Assembly (NCBI RefSeq): GCF_000576305.1
Contig: NZ_BAVZ01000008.1
Location: 62,001-126,000 of the forward strand
Length of the DNA stretch: 64,000 bases
Direction: 5' to 3'
From: Paenibacillus pini JCM 16418
GTDB taxonomy: Bacteria; Bacillota; Bacilli; Paenibacillales; Paenibacillaceae
Shown: piece by piece, positions 1-7,551 of the stretch
How positions within the stretch are numbered: the stretch's first letter is position 1
How the letters are laid out: each line of letters starts with the position of its first letter
Program-made: the position numbers and the translations under genes
Notes under the pieces: generated by a model
Databases searched by the model: none
What the model was told of the DNA's origin: nothing
The model's input: only the letters and a program-made list of their open reading frames with translations

Positions 1-822
1 CTCGCGAAAGATATTGTAGCTAGTCGCTTGGATAGCGGAATTTCATTCACAGAATTCTCATACCAGATTCTTCAGTCCATGGACTTCCATCACCTCTACG
101 CTGAAGAGGGCGTTCAACTGCAAATAGGTGGATCGGATCAATGGGGGAACATCACAAGTGGTCTGGACTTGATTCGTAAAAAAGAAGGCTCCGAAGCCAA
201 AGCATTCGGCTTAACGATTCCACTGATGCTGAAATCAGACGGTACGAAGTTTGGTAAAACAGCAGGCGGCGCAATCTGGTTAGATCCGGATAAAACATCA
301 CCTTATGAATTCTACCAATTCTGGCTAAATACAGATGACCGTGATGTGGTGAAATACCTTAAATACTTCACGTTCCTATCCCAAGAAGAGATCGGTGAAC
401 TTGAGAATAAAGTGACGACAGAGCCAGGCAAACGTGAAGCACAACGCGTCCTTGCGGAAGAAATGACGAAGTTCGTTCATGATGAAGAAGCTTTGGCACA
501 AGCAATTAAGATTTCGGCGGCACTATTCAGTGGAGATATTAAAGCACTCACAGCCGATGAAATCGAGCAGGGATTTAAAGAAATGCCTACGTTCGAAGCT
601 ACCAAAGAAACGAAGAATATTGTGGATTGGTTAGTAGATCTAGGGATCGAACCTTCTAAGCGCCAAGCAAGAGAAGATATTACGAATGGTGCCATCAGCA
701 TGAATGGTGAGAAGGTAGAGGGCGTTGATACGGAAGTAACCGTAGACAAATCCTTTGATGGTCGGTTTATCATTATCCGTAAAGGGAAGAAGAAATATAG
801 TCTGATCCGGTTGGTGGATTAG
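1..822 (+). CDS. tyrS: Tyrosyl-tRNA synthetase, C-terminal part (5' end outside window)
   Basis: This class I aminoacyl-tRNA synthetase charges tRNA-Tyr with tyrosine in the cytoplasm. The reading frame is open from base 1, so the N-terminal Rossmann half with the HIGH motif lies outside the window. What is visible is the end of the catalytic domain (QIGGSDQWGN, the tyrosine/ATP pocket strand), the KMSKS-equivalent loop KFGKT at about 247-261, the anticodon-binding helical domain, and a C-terminal S4 RNA-binding domain (about 630-790, with SKRQAREDITNGAISMNGEK). The gene ends in a strong terminator, so it is the last gene of its transcript. Confidence 0.96.
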   Translation, partial: LAKDIVASRLDSGISFTEFSYQILQSMDFHHLYAEEGVQLQIGGSDQWGNITSGLDLIRKKEGSEAKAFGLTIPLMLKSDGTKFGKTAGGAIWLDPDKTSPYEFYQFWLNTDDRDVVKYLKYFTFLSQEEIGELENKVTTEPGKREAQRVLAEEMTKFVHDEEALAQAIKISAALFSGDIKALTADEIEQGFKEMPTFEATKETKNIVDWLVDLGIEPSKRQAREDITNGAISMNGEKVEGVDTEVTVDKSFDGRFIIIRKGKKKYSLIRLVD

Positions 823-825
823 TAC

Positions 826-884
826 AACACAAAAATTGGCCGCTGTTCGCATGGTCTGCGACAGGGCCAATTTTTGTGTTTTCC
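826..884 (+). terminator. Rho-independent terminator of tyrS
   Basis: A 15-bp perfect stem (826-840 with 866-880, core CAAAAATTGGC/GCCAATTTTTG) closes a 25-base loop a few bases after the tyrS stop. The A-rich and T-rich flanks mean it could also stop transcripts from the gene on the opposite strand. Confidence 0.85.
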
Positions 885-917
885 GGTACATATTTGTTAC
901 GACACAAGATTACTTCA

Positions 918-1550
918 TTACAGCTGCAAGCTGGCCTTGAAATTGTCTCCCCCATTCCAAGTTACTTTGTATAGTTTAGGCAAATTTTTAGAAGCAGGCC
1001 AAGATTCCACATCATAATTCCCGATCGTATTAGAGAAAGATGCCCATTGTTTAGCTGAATTTTTCAGCATGAATTCACTGACGCTAACGGCACTATGTTT
1101 AACAATAAACGGCTTTGTTGTATCCGGATTGTTCTGTCCACCAGCAATAACAATGCGTGCCTGCCCATTAGCATACGTTTTTGCAGATGTGAAGATTGTA
1201 TTATTATTGACTTTGAACTCTACCTTATTGGTATCATCATTCAAATAAAGCTTAAGGCTGAGTGTATCACCATCGTTGAAGGTCAGACCATAATTATTCT
1301 TGTCACCCTCTGGACCATTCGTGAAAATTCTCCACTGCGTTCCATGCGTCGATGGACGAGTCGACACGCCACATTCGAAACCCTTGGAAGCGCCACTAGG
1401 CGTAAGACCACAATAGAAATTAATAACGTCCGCACCAACCAATTCTTTCTTTGTCGGTAAAGTGATATAGCATTGACTTCCCCGATAATTATCTTGACCT
1501 GACAAGTTTCTAAAACGAACAATTTGTGCATATTCCGTTGATTCAGCCAT
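918..1550 (-). CDS. Hypothetical beta-rich protein, no signal peptide
   Basis: This encodes 210 residues with a clear ribosome binding site (AGGAGATG) ahead of ATG. I do not recognise the family. The protein starts MAESTEYAQIVRF with no signal peptide or membrane segment, and alternates short hydrophobic strands with polar turns (for example LKLYLNDDTNKVEFKVNNN), which suggests an all-beta jelly-roll or lectin-like fold. It lies downstream of, and on the same strand as, the YvrJ gene. Its upstream region shares a TTGTAATTACC element with the neighbouring sigma-factor gene and the other beta-rich gene at 3289-3888, so it could be a target of that sigma factor. Function is unknown. Confidence 0.75.
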   Translation of the reverse strand: MAESTEYAQIVRFRNLSGQDNYRGSQCYITLPTKKELVGADVINFYCGLTPSGASKGFECGVSTRPSTHGTQWRIFTNGPEGDKNNYGLTFNDGDTLSLKLYLNDDTNKVEFKVNNNTIFTSAKTYANGQARIVIAGGQNNPDTTKPFIVKHSAVSVSEFMLKNSAKQWASFSNTIGNYDVESWPASKNLPKLYKVTWNGGDNFKASLQL

Positions 1551-1581
1551 GTTTTAACATCTCCTATGGATTAGATTATTG

Positions 1582-1652
1582 ATGAGAAAATAGAGGAATC
1601 TTCAATGCCCCGTCAATCCTTAACTGAGCATCCTACTACTTATTTTCTCATT
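1582..1652. repeat. Inverted repeat in the leader of the 918-1550 gene
   Basis: GATGAGAAAATA (about 1581-1592) and TATTTTCTCAT (about 1641-1651) are inverted copies separated by about 48 bases, directly upstream of the minus-strand gene ending at 918. It may be an operator pair or a 5'-UTR structure; there is no T-run, so a terminator is unlikely. Confidence 0.4.
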
Positions 1653-1715
1653 CATAGTGATAGGTAATGTAAATGAGGTAATTACAACCTTTTCAGTAAA
1701 AAAAGAAATCATTCG

Positions 1716-1904
1716 TTATGAATCATGCTTCGATTGTTGACTAGAAGCCGAATCTTGAGTGATTTCAATAAGGTGACTAATCGACGAATGAATTTTTTCT
1801 AACTTCTCTTCCATAGTGTGTAGTACATAACGCAGCAATACGAAAGAAATCGCGACAGGGAATCCAACATTGGTAACGAGTGATAATACATCATCCATAT
1901 TCAC
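1716..1904 (-). CDS. YvrJ family protein
   Basis: This 62-residue protein has the YvrJ layout: one N-terminal hydrophobic helix (LVTNVGFPVAISFVLLRYVL, with the family's NVGFP signature) followed by an amphipathic tail (EEKLEKIHSSISHLIEI). A GTG start at 1904 is chosen because AAGGAGG lies eight bases upstream; the in-frame ATG two codons later is too far from it. In Bacillus subtilis, yvrJ is a target of the SigO/RsoA sigma system, and here it diverges from the gene for the SigO-like subunit. Its biochemical role is not known. Confidence 0.85.
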   Translation of the reverse strand: MNMDDVLSLVTNVGFPVAISFVLLRYVLHTMEEKLEKIHSSISHLIEITQDSASSQQSKHDS

Positions 1905-1980
1905 ATGAAATACCTCCTTCCGTTGTATTTATAAGAAGGGTAAATAAATACTCCAATTTACAATGAAGGAAATAAATATA

Positions 1981-2010
1981 CTAAAATAAGAACAAATGTT
2001 CTTATTTTAG
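1981..2010. repeat. Perfect palindrome between divergent YvrJ and sigma genes
   Basis: CTAAAATAAGAAC and GTTCTTATTTTAG form perfect 13-bp arms around a 4-base loop in the divergent intergenic region. No clear T-run follows on either strand, so an operator is as likely as a terminator. A TTGTAAAAATTACC element follows immediately at 2010-2024. Confidence 0.55.
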
Positions 2011-2062
2011 TTGTAAAAATTACCCATAAAACACCCTATTAGATAGAGAAGGGGTGATTCAT

Positions 2063-2416
2063 ATGGTTCAAGACATGACTCTAGTAGAGCAATATCGAAA
2101 GAAAATATATCGCATTGGCTGGAAGATTCAATATCGAGCTAAAGTCCAAACAAATCATGAGCATCTAATGGAGAAAAATGAATTAGCTTCGGTTGATTCG
2201 TTTGTAGACGCAGCCGACTCTCGTATGTACATCCTACAGCTGCTCGAATCCCTTCCTTCTTCTATGGGGAAAACGATCATCTATGAACTTTACATGAATG
2301 ATAAAACAGAGACCCAGGTAGCAAGAGAACTTAATTTATCTCAACAGGCGGTGAATAAATGGAAAAAGAAAATGCTCCATCAGCTTTCATGTCAGATCAA
2401 GAATTTGCAAAGCTAA
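2063..2416 (+). CDS. SigO-like sigma factor subunit (region-4 helix-turn-helix)
   Basis: The product (117 residues) ends in a sigma region-4 helix-turn-helix: ETQVARELNLSQQAVNKWKKK. It lacks a recognisable region 2, like B. subtilis SigO (YvrI), which recognises the -35 element and works only with the small region-2 protein RsoA. The ATG at 2063 is chosen because GAAGGGG sits eight bases before it; an upstream GTG at 2054 overlaps that site. The next gene overlaps by 58 bases in another frame, giving tight coupling with the region-2 partner. YvrJ diverges and a YvrL-like membrane gene follows, so the context matches the SigO system. Confidence 0.7.
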   Translation: MVQDMTLVEQYRKKIYRIGWKIQYRAKVQTNHEHLMEKNELASVDSFVDAADSRMYILQLLESLPSSMGKTIIYELYMNDKTETQVARELNLSQQAVNKWKKKMLHQLSCQIKNLQS

Positions 2417-2577
2417 TTCAGCTCGCGAAGAACGGAGATAATGATGCACTATGTGAAATTATTAATATTTTTGAAGAAGATATCTTTCATGTAAGCCGGT
2501 TTATTCGAATGTCCAAGGAGGATGCAGTTCAAAGTATTGTGGTAAATTTGATTGAGGAGTTAAGAAGGGAGGATTAA
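2359..2577 (+). CDS. RsoA-like co-sigma subunit (region-2-like, helix-turn-helix family)
   Basis: This 72-residue protein (FAKLIQLAKNGDNDALCEII then IVVNLIEELRR) resembles the core-binding and -10-binding region 2 of sigma-70 proteins and the N-terminal helical domain common in phage-type sigma factors. Its length is close to B. subtilis RsoA (about 79 residues). It starts inside the upstream subunit gene and is probably translationally coupled to it. I infer that the pair forms a two-polypeptide sigma factor. Assignment rests on size, helix pattern and context rather than a catalytic motif. Confidence 0.65.
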   Translation: MEKENAPSAFMSDQEFAKLIQLAKNGDNDALCEIINIFEEDIFHVSRFIRMSKEDAVQSIVVNLIEELRRED

Positions 2578-2584
2578 ATAATTG

Positions 2585-2806
2585 TTAACGGGTCATTGTT
2601 ATGTAATCATCGTTCGACCTAAAGTCTCGCGTAAACAGCATTAGAATAAATTGGTCTTGGACAGTTGGATCTACCTGAAGTGTGGTTTTATACGCACGAA
2701 TAATATACTGTAATATGGAATAGAAGGTATGGGACATTGATCTCATACCTTTGTACGGATATAAATCTTTTTTTTGTTGTTGTATTACTCTAATAAATGG
2801 GTACAA
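2585..2806 (-). CDS. Possible small protein (doubtful)
   Basis: An open frame of up to 73 residues runs opposite the sigma operon. The furthest start is a TTG without a ribosome binding site; an inner ATG at about 2737 has AAAGG ten bases upstream and would give about 50 residues. The composition looks protein-like (LQVDPTVQDQFILMLFTRDF), but nothing identifies it and it may be spurious. Confidence 0.25.
   Translation of the reverse strand: MYPFIRVIQQQKKDLYPYKGMRSMSHTFYSILQYIIRAYKTTLQVDPTVQDQFILMLFTRDFRSNDDYITMTR
2724..2751. repeat. Small hairpin upstream of the YvrL-like gene
   Basis: AAGGTATG and CATACCTT form 8-bp arms around a 12-base loop. A long T-run lies 17 bases further on, so this is at best a weak terminator after the sigma operon. 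Confidence 0.35.
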
Positions 2807-2829
2807 TTGGATATGGGAGGGGACATCAA

Positions 2830-3249
2830 ATGAAACGTATTTGGATGTATCTGTTGCTGTTTATCATAAGTTATTTAGTAGGTTATTTGTGTTTTAATGG
2901 TGCGATCACAGCCATGAATATATCTGAAAGAAGTGAATACCACTTACTGCATACAGGTATAACGATGTTCTTTATATTTATGGTGGTTCCAGCGTACAGT
3001 CTTGCGACATATGTACTGCGTTCCGTTATGAGAAGCACATTATTTTGGCTGCAAGCGGTGGTACTTATTATTATTGGTTTCTTTGTATCGCTACTTGTTC
3101 CTTTTTATAGCGGATTCGGTTTTGGGTATCTCAACGCTTCTTATTTTAGTTCGGAAATGGCAATACTACTGTATGTATTCTTTATTGCATCGGCGATTAT
3201 TTTTACTCTCGGAACAGTAATTATTGAGCGTACGTTTCAACGAGATTAA
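2830..3249 (+). CDS. Four-helix membrane protein, YvrL-like regulator candidate
   Basis: The protein of 139 residues has four predicted membrane segments (about 4-22, 43-63, 72-95, 106-128) and a short charged C-terminus. The start at 2830 has GGGAGGGG eight bases upstream. In B. subtilis, the 137-residue membrane protein YvrL restrains SigO/RsoA and is encoded in the same neighbourhood. Size, topology and position next to the SigO/RsoA-like pair make this a good YvrL counterpart, but I cannot confirm homology from sequence alone. It is followed by a bidirectional terminator. Confidence 0.55.
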   Translation: MKRIWMYLLLFIISYLVGYLCFNGAITAMNISERSEYHLLHTGITMFFIFMVVPAYSLATYVLRSVMRSTLFWLQAVVLIIIGFFVSLLVPFYSGFGFGYLNASYFSSEMAILLYVFFIASAIIFTLGTVIIERTFQRD

Positions 3250-3256
3250 CTATGGG

Positions 3257-3284
3257 AAAAACGACTCCAATTGGAGTCGTTTTA
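3257..3284. terminator. Bidirectional terminator
   Basis: AAAACGACTCCAA followed directly by TTGGAGTCGTTTT forms a symmetrical hairpin between two convergent genes, with A and T tracts serving both directions. Confidence 0.88.
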
Positions 3285-3288
3285 TTTG

Positions 3289-3888
3289 TTATCCTTGTAC
3301 AACATTTACATTTTGGTTGAATTTAATTAAGCCTGTGTATACCGTTTCTCCATGATCTTTAGGGTTATAAGTGTGTAGAGAAACGGGAGTGCTAGAATCA
3401 ACCTTTTTCCAGACTTCATGTGCAGGATAAGCATCATGCTTACCAGTTACGGTTACCTTCCCTGTTTTATATACTCGGACGTTGTATTCCCAGTCAATAT
3501 CTGGGGATGGATTAAAGGTCGGAATATTAACAGCGGCCTTTAGGGTGAAATCAGCATAATCTCCGTTAGCCTGGAAGCTAGAAGATGTCATTCTGACGCC
3601 ATCAGAAGAAGCTTGTCCTGTAATGTCAGGACGGAGAATTTCGTTGGTTTTAATATCTACAGTTCGTTCAGTGGTTGGGCCTACACCAGCATAATGCGTA
3701 ACGGTCTTAGCCAAGAAATTAACATTGATATGTGAGCAGAGCTTCCACTTATCAGGCTCATTCTCCGTTTCATACTTAAAACCTCGATTGTTACCTTTAT
3801 ACAGAATTTTTACAGCTGAAGTTTGCATAAAGGTAATCCACTCGTCCGGAATAAAAGCAGTGATTCTAACTGATACATTATTAGCCAT
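3289..3888 (-). CDS. Hypothetical beta-rich protein, DUF3238-like
   Basis: This gene encodes 199 residues beginning MANNVSVRITAFIPDEWITF, with no signal peptide. The N-terminal pattern and the repeated strand segments (YNVRVYKTGKVTVTGKHDAY) recall the DUF3238 family of Bacillales, whose function is unknown; I assign this tentatively from memory. The ATG at 3888 is preferred over one three codons earlier because AAGGGG lies nine bases upstream of it and only one base from the earlier ATG. Like the gene at 918-1550, it carries a TTGTAAT-ACC element upstream and sits beside the SigO-like cluster, so co-regulation is possible. Confidence 0.65.
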   Translation of the reverse strand: MANNVSVRITAFIPDEWITFMQTSAVKILYKGNNRGFKYETENEPDKWKLCSHINVNFLAKTVTHYAGVGPTTERTVDIKTNEILRPDITGQASSDGVRMTSSSFQANGDYADFTLKAAVNIPTFNPSPDIDWEYNVRVYKTGKVTVTGKHDAYPAHEVWKKVDSSTPVSLHTYNPKDHGETVYTGLIKFNQNVNVVQG

Positions 3889-4167
3889 AACTAGCATCCC
3901 CTTAAAATTATATTAGGTAGTTTTCTTTGGCTTCAACGAAGGTCGTCACCTTCATCTAGAGCCATTAACCACCCTCAATATAGAAGGCAAATAGTAGCAT
4001 GGTATTACAACCAACCGCTATAACCTGAATAGCGATTGGTGGATTAAGCTTGTAAAGCTGTCTTCATATCTGTATTGTGTGTTCAATTAAGTAGAGTATT
4101 AATCACAAGAGAGATTTCGCTCACATAGCGAAGTATTGCTATATATTTGAATACCAATACATCTACA
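3889..4167. other. Intergenic region with an imperfect inverted repeat
   Basis: No gene is visible here. CCAACCGCTAT (4011-4021) pairs with ATAGCGATTGG (4029-4039) with one mismatch and a 7-base loop, and GGTTGTAATACC lies just beside it on the minus strand, upstream of the 3289-3888 gene. These could be part of that gene's promoter or leader. Confidence 0.4.
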
Positions 4168-4211
4168 CAAAAACAGCGATGAAGTAATGAATTATACTCA
4201 CCGCTGTTTTA
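4168..4211 (-). terminator. Terminator of the SLH protein gene
   Basis: AAAACAGCG (4169-4177) pairs with CGCTGTTTT (4202-4210) around a 24-base loop. The T-run falls correctly for transcription on the minus strand. Confidence 0.65.
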
Positions 4212-5183
4212 TTATTTTAGTATCGTGAAGGAGCTTTTAATCATGGATACATCTTTAGACATCACTTGATAATCCTTCGTGGATACTTTATCGCTAGGAT
4301 CATATTGGACATCTGTTGGGGTATGGAAGATATACACGTTATTACCCTTTGCTCCAAGCTTGGTTGCCTGGATTTGTCCGCTGATCTGATCCTTGTTCTT
4401 GTTCCAGTAGTCTGCACTCCACACGGAGATTGTAAACAGCACACCTTGCTTAGTCGCCTTATTAATGAAGTTAATATTATGTCCGGCTTGAGTGGGCGCA
4501 GTATCTGTTACTGTATATTTACCTTCCCAGCTTTTGGGGAGTGTAAGTGAGAAGTCGTAGCTCGTATTCTTATAGACGATTAAATGATCTGCACGGTTGT
4601 ATTTCTGTTCCGTAGATGGACTAATCTGTAAAGTATCCATACGCTGCCGTAAACGTTCAATGAACGTCACGGCTTCTGTTCTGGTTAATGTATCATTCTG
4701 CTGAAAACCTTTGACCGTTTTAACAGTCTTTCCTTCCGCTAATCCTAAATCTAGAAGATACTGAATGGAATCATTCATATTATAATTTTTGCCGGATGCA
4801 TTGGTTAGCAACAGGGCAGCTTTTCCCCTTGTGAAGGAGGTTGACTGTGTGCTGGTTTTCCAGCCCAGTGCCCGCGCATGCTTTAGATAAGGGGCATCCC
4901 AGCGGTCTGAAGCAAGCTGAGTAGGAAGGTCCGATGGTTTAAAGGCACGAATTAGCATCGCTACGAATTCACTCTGATTGACACGTTGATTGGGTTTGAA
5001 ATTGCCGTCAGGGTACCCGTCTACAATTTTATTGTCGATAGCCCACTTGATGTTCTGGTATCCCCAATATCCAGCCTTCACATCTTTAAAAGATAAATCA
5101 CTAGCAAATGATGAAGCTACATTCATGTTGAGAATACTTAAGGATAGTAACCCGGCAGATAGATACATTTGGTATTTTTTCAT
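4212..5183 (-). CDS. Secreted S-layer-homology domain protein
   Basis: The product has 323 residues and begins with a signal peptide (about 1-27, MKKYQMYLSAGLLSLSIL then ASSFA). SLH repeats follow: a canonical one at about 30-80 (FKDV, GYWGYQNIKWA, GYPDGNFKPNQ) and two weaker ones to about 185. SLH domains bind pyruvylated secondary cell-wall polymers and hold proteins on the cell surface. The C-terminal 130 residues (SYDFSLTLPKSWEGKY onward) look like a small alpha-beta domain of the kind seen in PsbP/lipoprotein-like modules; its role is unknown. AAAGGA lies eight bases before the ATG. It stands alone, with its own terminator. Confidence 0.85.
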   Translation of the reverse strand: MKKYQMYLSAGLLSLSILNMNVASSFASDLSFKDVKAGYWGYQNIKWAIDNKIVDGYPDGNFKPNQRVNQSEFVAMLIRAFKPSDLPTQLASDRWDAPYLKHARALGWKTSTQSTSFTRGKAALLLTNASGKNYNMNDSIQYLLDLGLAEGKTVKTVKGFQQNDTLTRTEAVTFIERLRQRMDTLQISPSTEQKYNRADHLIVYKNTSYDFSLTLPKSWEGKYTVTDTAPTQAGHNINFINKATKQGVLFTISVWSADYWNKNKDQISGQIQATKLGAKGNNVYIFHTPTDVQYDPSDKVSTKDYQVMSKDVSMIKSSFTILK

Positions 5184-5613
5184 GGTATCAATCCTTTTCT
5201 TATAGTTAAACTGATTTATTAGATATGTAGTTTAAAGAATATATTGGGAAATATGTATGAGATGACGTTGGCTAATCCTAACTCATCCGTTACTAAGTAG
5301 ACGACTAGATAAGTGTCTTAGTTGCGTAATTTACTAGAAATTAATAATATTTACAATTTAGGTAATTTGCAAAATATGCTTTGGTCGAGAACGGAGTCGG
5401 AATGCTGGCGAACTAAGGATGTTTCCTTTGCCCATTATTAAAATACACTTCTAAATTTTTAATTTTATTCGAAATTTCTTCGAGACAAAACCTCTTTCGG
5501 GAGGTTTTTTGAGCCAACGAATATGGTGTTATTTTTAGTAAACAAAATGTTATATTAACTTTACATTATGTATATTGTAAATTACAATATACGCAAAGGA
5601 GGTCTTCTTAATT
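5184..5613. other. Intergenic region with an orphan terminator
   Basis: No coding gene is supported. The only clear structure is a plus-strand terminator, AACCTC-TTTCGG-GAGGTTTTTT (about 5487-5510), with no gene in front of it. The AT-rich stretch 5310-5480 may be the eroded end of a lost gene or an untranslated RNA. Confidence 0.55.
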
Positions 5614-5847
5614 ATGCATAATTTTGGAAGGATATTTAATGAAGTTTACTTACTTCGAGCCGAAAAAAGGTGGACACAGAGTGATTTGGCTAAAGAACTT
5701 GGTGTAACTAGACAAACAATAGCTGCTATTGAAAATGAAAAATTTATCCCTTCGCTTGAGCTTGCATTTGCAATAGCATATATATTTAAAAAAAATATTA
5801 ATGAGGTTTTTAACTTTGAACCATATGAAGAAGAGGAGGAAGAATAA
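5614..5847 (+). CDS. XRE-family transcriptional regulator
   Basis: This 77-residue protein is essentially a Cro/CI-type helix-turn-helix (QSDLAKELGVTRQTIAAIEN at about 24-43) with a very acidic C-terminal tail. It belongs to the short YozG-like group typical of Firmicutes. A strong AAAGGAGG precedes the ATG. Two bases after the stop comes a small membrane protein gene, a pairing seen in many Firmicutes, where the regulator is thought to control its partner. The target is unknown. Confidence 0.88.
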   Translation: MHNFGRIFNEVYLLRAEKRWTQSDLAKELGVTRQTIAAIENEKFIPSLELAFAIAYIFKKNINEVFNFEPYEEEEEE

Positions 5848-5849
5848 AG

Positions 5850-6116
5850 ATGGGGATTTTGATTGGTATTATTATTACGGTTGTACTATTGGTAAATTTA
5901 ATTTTATCCTACAAGGAAGGAAAAGATGAACGTTGGAAACAGATTATTAACAGACCACTTAATTATGCCTTTACCTTACTGATCTTAGGATACGCTTTGA
6001 GTCCCTTTTGCGATCAAGATTTGAATGCATATAAATCATACTATAATTACCTTTTTGCTGGCGTGCTAGTAGTCTACATCGCTCTCTTGCTTATAGAAAG
6101 AAGAAGACTGTCTTAA
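5850..6116 (+). CDS. Small membrane protein, partner of the XRE regulator
   Basis: The 88-residue product has three predicted membrane segments (about 2-20, 37-52, 66-82) and a short positively charged loop between the first two. It lies two bases after the XRE gene and shares its transcript. The arrangement resembles small membrane proteins (for example DUF2178-like) paired with XRE regulators; function is unknown. Confidence 0.75.
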   Translation: MGILIGIIITVVLLVNLILSYKEGKDERWKQIINRPLNYAFTLLILGYALSPFCDQDLNAYKSYYNYLFAGVLVVYIALLLIERRRLS

Positions 6117-6189
6117 TTTAGGGAATCAGAATTGTGAGGTATCGTTAGTAGAAATAGATCACTTATAATATACGTTGGATATCGACTTT

Positions 6190-6219
6190 ACCTCCTGACC
6201 ATTTTTGGAGGCTTTTTTA
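6190..6219 (+). terminator. Weak terminator after the XRE pair
   Basis: A short CCTCC/GGAGG stem with an 11-base loop is followed by CTTTTTTA. Confidence 0.6.
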
Positions 6220-6302
6220 TACCCAGCATATACTCACTGATAGGTTACTATTATCGTTTAGGATATTCTTCATGATATCAAAGTGGGTTAGGAGGATTAG
6301 CC

Positions 6303-6833
6303 ATGAACCGATATTGGACAAATCAAACAATTGAAGCATGGGAACAGGCTCGAGAAAATGGTTACTTGATCGGCAACTCTGATTTCATATGGGAAGAAAT
6401 ACGCAAGGAGTACCATTGGATGATGAGGCAGATGAAAAAGAGAATGACTCAGTATTCAGGAGAATTCCCTATATGGCTATGGACGGAGAAACCCGATCTT
6501 CGGAGAGTTGGTCATTTTAATGGGGGTACTCATGCGGTAAGCCTCGAAATAGAGATACCGAATGAGCAAGTGTTATTATCCGATTTCGATGCATGGCATT
6601 GTGTTCTAAACGATAGCTTCTTGGCTTTAGATGAAATGGAATGGGAGGCTTTTTATCGGAAGGAATTGAAAATGTCTAAGGAGGAGAGCTGGGAGCGAAT
6701 ATTTCATTTCGAACTGCTAAGGGAATCGTCTTGGTGGGCTTCTAAACCACACCTCCAAGGAGTTAGCGGAAAAGTAGATATTTCACATGTACGTAAGGTG
6801 AGACAATTTATTGCTAGAGGTAGTAAAGTGTAG
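6303..6833 (+). CDS. DUF3841 family protein
   Basis: This gene of 176 residues has the DUF3841 hallmarks: an N-terminal YWTNQTIEAWEQARENGYL, then EYHWMMRQMKKRM and a WLWTEKPDLR block, with many conserved tryptophans and acidic residues (FDAWHCVLND). Family members are small cytoplasmic proteins of unknown function, common in Firmicutes. GTTAGGAGG precedes the ATG. It appears monocistronic. Confidence 0.82.
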   Translation: MNRYWTNQTIEAWEQARENGYLIGNSDFIWEEIRKEYHWMMRQMKKRMTQYSGEFPIWLWTEKPDLRRVGHFNGGTHAVSLEIEIPNEQVLLSDFDAWHCVLNDSFLALDEMEWEAFYRKELKMSKEESWERIFHFELLRESSWWASKPHLQGVSGKVDISHVRKVRQFIARGSKV

Positions 6834-7022
6834 TTTGATCCACCCTACACATAGGAAGTTATTCATACTAACATATATTCGCGTCAGGGCATTGGAAGAG
6901 ATATGTTTATGAGCTTTACAACCATAAATAATATAGTCGCCTAATCTTGTTGAACATTAAGTGATATATTATTAAATAGAACTGAAATTTTATGATAAGT
7001 ATATAATTAGGTAGGTGAATTT

Positions 7023-7430
7023 ATGAAAAAAGTTATTAAGGTCGTTGGGGCTGTTATTGTACATGAAGATAAAATTTTATGTGCTCAAAGAGGAGTGAAT
7101 CAAACCTTACCTCTAAAATGGGAATTTCCCGGTGGTAAGATCGAGACGGGTGAAACTCCGCAGGAAGCATTACAACGTGAGATCAATGAAGAAATGAATT
7201 GCCAAGTTGAAATTGGTGATTATGTTGAAGATACAACCTACGAATATGACTTTGGTATCGTTCATCTAACTACATATTATTGTAGATTGATAGAGGGGAT
7301 ACCGACGTTAACCGAGCATGCATCGATACAATGGTTATCACCAGCAGAGTTAGATACCTTGGATTGGGCTCCCGCTGATATTCCAGCGATTCAGAAGATT
7401 ATGTACCATCGAATTGACAGTATCGAATAA
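7023..7430 (+). CDS. Nudix (MutT-type) nucleoside triphosphate pyrophosphohydrolase
   Basis: The 135-residue protein has a complete Nudix box, GGKIETGETPQEALQREINEE (about 38-58), which binds Mg2+ and cleaves nucleotide diphosphate bonds. The short form with KKVIKVVGAVIVHEDKILC at the N-terminus is typical of 8-oxo-dGTP or CTP-type MutT proteins that clean the nucleotide pool. It sits just ahead of the PLD-helicase-DUF3427 gene and ends in its own terminator. I recall this pairing from other genomes; whether the Nudix enzyme takes part in the same defence function is an inference. Confidence 0.9.
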   Translation: MKKVIKVVGAVIVHEDKILCAQRGVNQTLPLKWEFPGGKIETGETPQEALQREINEEMNCQVEIGDYVEDTTYEYDFGIVHLTTYYCRLIEGIPTLTEHASIQWLSPAELDTLDWAPADIPAIQKIMYHRIDSIE

Positions 7431-7444
7431 ATTTCAGTAATAGA

Positions 7445-7477
7445 GGACAATCTGCATTCTTATGTAGGTTGTCTTTT
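7445..7477 (+). terminator. Terminator of the Nudix gene
   Basis: GACAATCTGCAT pairs with ATGTAGGTTGTC (one mismatch and one wobble) and is followed by TTTTTG. Confidence 0.75.
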
Positions 7478-7551
7478 TGTAATATATTGGATTGTGCTAA
7501 TGAATTAATCATTATACAATGATGCTAAAAATTAAGGTGAGTGGAAATGAC

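Noticed and set aside
640-955. Overlapping minus-strand open frames inside and after tyrS
   Set aside because: They lie antisense to a certain gene, have no ribosome binding sites and show no protein-like composition.
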